Part shown: in pieces, positions 50,502 through 51,332 of the stretch
Layout: every line of letters starts with the position of its first letter
How positions within the stretch are numbered: position 1 is the first letter of the stretch
Assembly: GCF_003353055.1 (NCBI RefSeq)
Contig: NZ_QKWJ01000052.1
Span: forward strand, 1 to 51,332
Direction: 5' to 3'
Length of the DNA: 51,332 nt
Origin: Cupriavidus lacunae
GTDB lineage: Bacteria > Pseudomonadota > Gammaproteobacteria > Burkholderiales > Burkholderiaceae
Made by a program: the position numbers and the translations under genes
The notes under the pieces: generated by a model
Database searches by the model: none
Told to the model about the DNA's origin: nothing
Seen by the model: only the letters and a program-made list of their open reading frames with translations

Positions 50502-51332
50502 GACAGGCTCCTTTCGCTTGGGTGAAGCCATGCGGGCGATGCAACATCCGCGCCATCGGCGCGCCGGGCCTCGTCTGGCCCTCCGTGTGGCGCGTGCAGC
50601 GCAGCTTCGCCAAGGCATTGCACCGTCAGCGTTTCCGCACGGACGTCCGGGGCAACGTTGTACCTGATTGTGGTGCGGCGCACTGCGGAACGACCCGCCT
50701 GCTCATTATCTGCCGACGCAATGCGAACCACCACCAATTCCCTCAACCATGCCCGCCCTGCCGCCCATCGAGCGCTTCCAGGCCTCCCTGGACTTACCGC
50801 TCCTGAAAGGCCAATGAGCCACCTAGCAGATCCTAAGCCGGCGAACGTCGTTGTTGCCCCCGATTTGGCGCGGTTTCCTAGTACCGCGCGCTGTCGCATG
50901 GCCCGCTCCGGGGGCCGGTAGTGAATCGGTCAGCTTGGGTGGCGCTCAGCGCGTGCACATTCCATACTAGAAATGGTTGGCAGCATTCGCGCCCAGAACC
51001 AACCAGCGTGGTGACGGCCACTTCCTTGAAGCAGGCCGACTCGGCTGCGGCGAGGCCGGTTCCTGGGCCCATTGACCAGGCTTGCAACGCCACCATCACC
51101 ATCCGCGGGCGGGAGCCCGGGGCGGCTAGCTGCCATTACTTCTACATGAGCCGTCCTAAGACCACCAGCCAGGTCCAACACGCAAGGGGGCAAAGTTAGT
51201 ATGAAGGCGCTAGGAGTCCGTCGGACTTGAGCCCGAGGGAATCCGATGGATCGGTGCGCCGCGGCTTTTGAGACGGTGTCGCGCTGATCGAGCGTTCTCA
51301 GCGGTTGGCGAGTCTCCACGAGGGCGTATCGA
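50502..51332. other. No gene recognised to the window end
   Basis: About 0.8 kb of short overlapping frames. The only structure seen is a 13-bp palindrome AGTCCG-T-CGGACT at 51215-51227, perhaps part of an IS end. Any gene here is partial or decayed. Confidence 0.4.

Noticed and set aside
51215..51227. AGTCCG-T-CGGACT palindrome near the window end
   Set aside because: Single short palindrome without a gene or second copy; cannot be assigned to an IS end from this window.
1..51332. CRISPR arrays, tRNA or rRNA genes
   Set aside because: No regularly spaced direct repeats and no cloverleaf-like or rRNA-like segments were recognised on either strand.

Overview
The window looks like an accessory segment of a beta-proteobacterial genome, most likely Burkholderiaceae close to Cupriavidus, Ralstonia or Burkholderia. 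The reasons are the high GC, a bo3-type cyo operon, a complete ETF/acyl-CoA dehydrogenase set, LysR, FixJ and NarL regulators, and many decayed mobile elements (group II intron, IS6, ISNCY, ISKra4). This is inference from sequence character; no rRNA or tRNA is present to fix the taxonomy.

Layout. 1-0.4 kb: 3' end of a group II intron. 1.4-8.5 kb: an AhpD-like protein, a cyclic-nucleotide-domain/thioredoxin-reductase-like flavoprotein, an SDR, a patatin-like lipoprotein and a tannase-family esterase. 8.7-12 kb: decay zone with an IS6 remnant, a broken kelch-repeat gene and an internally rearranged alpha/beta-hydrolase pseudogene. 12.1-24.9 kb, all on the minus strand: NarL regulator, YWTD beta-propeller, 3-hydroxyacyl-CoA dehydrogenase, Tat-leader chloroperoxidase-like hydrolase, 44-aa membrane peptide, etfB, etfA, acyl-CoA dehydrogenase, ETF-quinone oxidoreductase, CoA-transferase, enoyl-CoA hydratase, a kinase/receiver remnant and a FixJ regulator. 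25.3-27.2 kb: soluble sensor kinase plus NarL regulator. 27.2-28.1 kb: mosaic of 5' and 3' gene remnants. 28.2-33.0 kb: cyoABCDE. 33-38.5 kb: thioredoxin-like protein, a truncated and an intact second and third copy of the chloroperoxidase-like gene, an ISNCY remnant and a LysR regulator. 38.6-51.3 kb: three putative toxin-antitoxin pairs, UPF0158, a SWIM/SNF2 pair, an ISKra4 remnant and a cupin.

How the genes fit together (inference). The minus-strand block can activate an organic acid as CoA ester (CoA-transferase), dehydrogenate it (acyl-CoA dehydrogenase), pass electrons through its own ETF and ETF-QO to ubiquinone, and continue with hydration and 3-OH dehydrogenation. The neighbouring cyo operon encodes a ubiquinol oxidase that could complete the chain to oxygen.

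The most interesting signal is regulatory. A leader of about 130 bp, from TC(C)GGACAC to AGGAGCTGAC-ATGCGGA, occurs three times (13107-13240 minus, 24083-24214 minus, 27525-27659 plus). A dyad inside it (CYCC...GGGAGAYG) also lies about 69-84 bp upstream of all three chloroperoxidase-like gene copies. This suggests an undescribed regulon run by the resident two-component proteins. All three hydrolase copies also keep a Shine-Dalgarno sequence and an internal start between the Tat leader and the catalytic domain.
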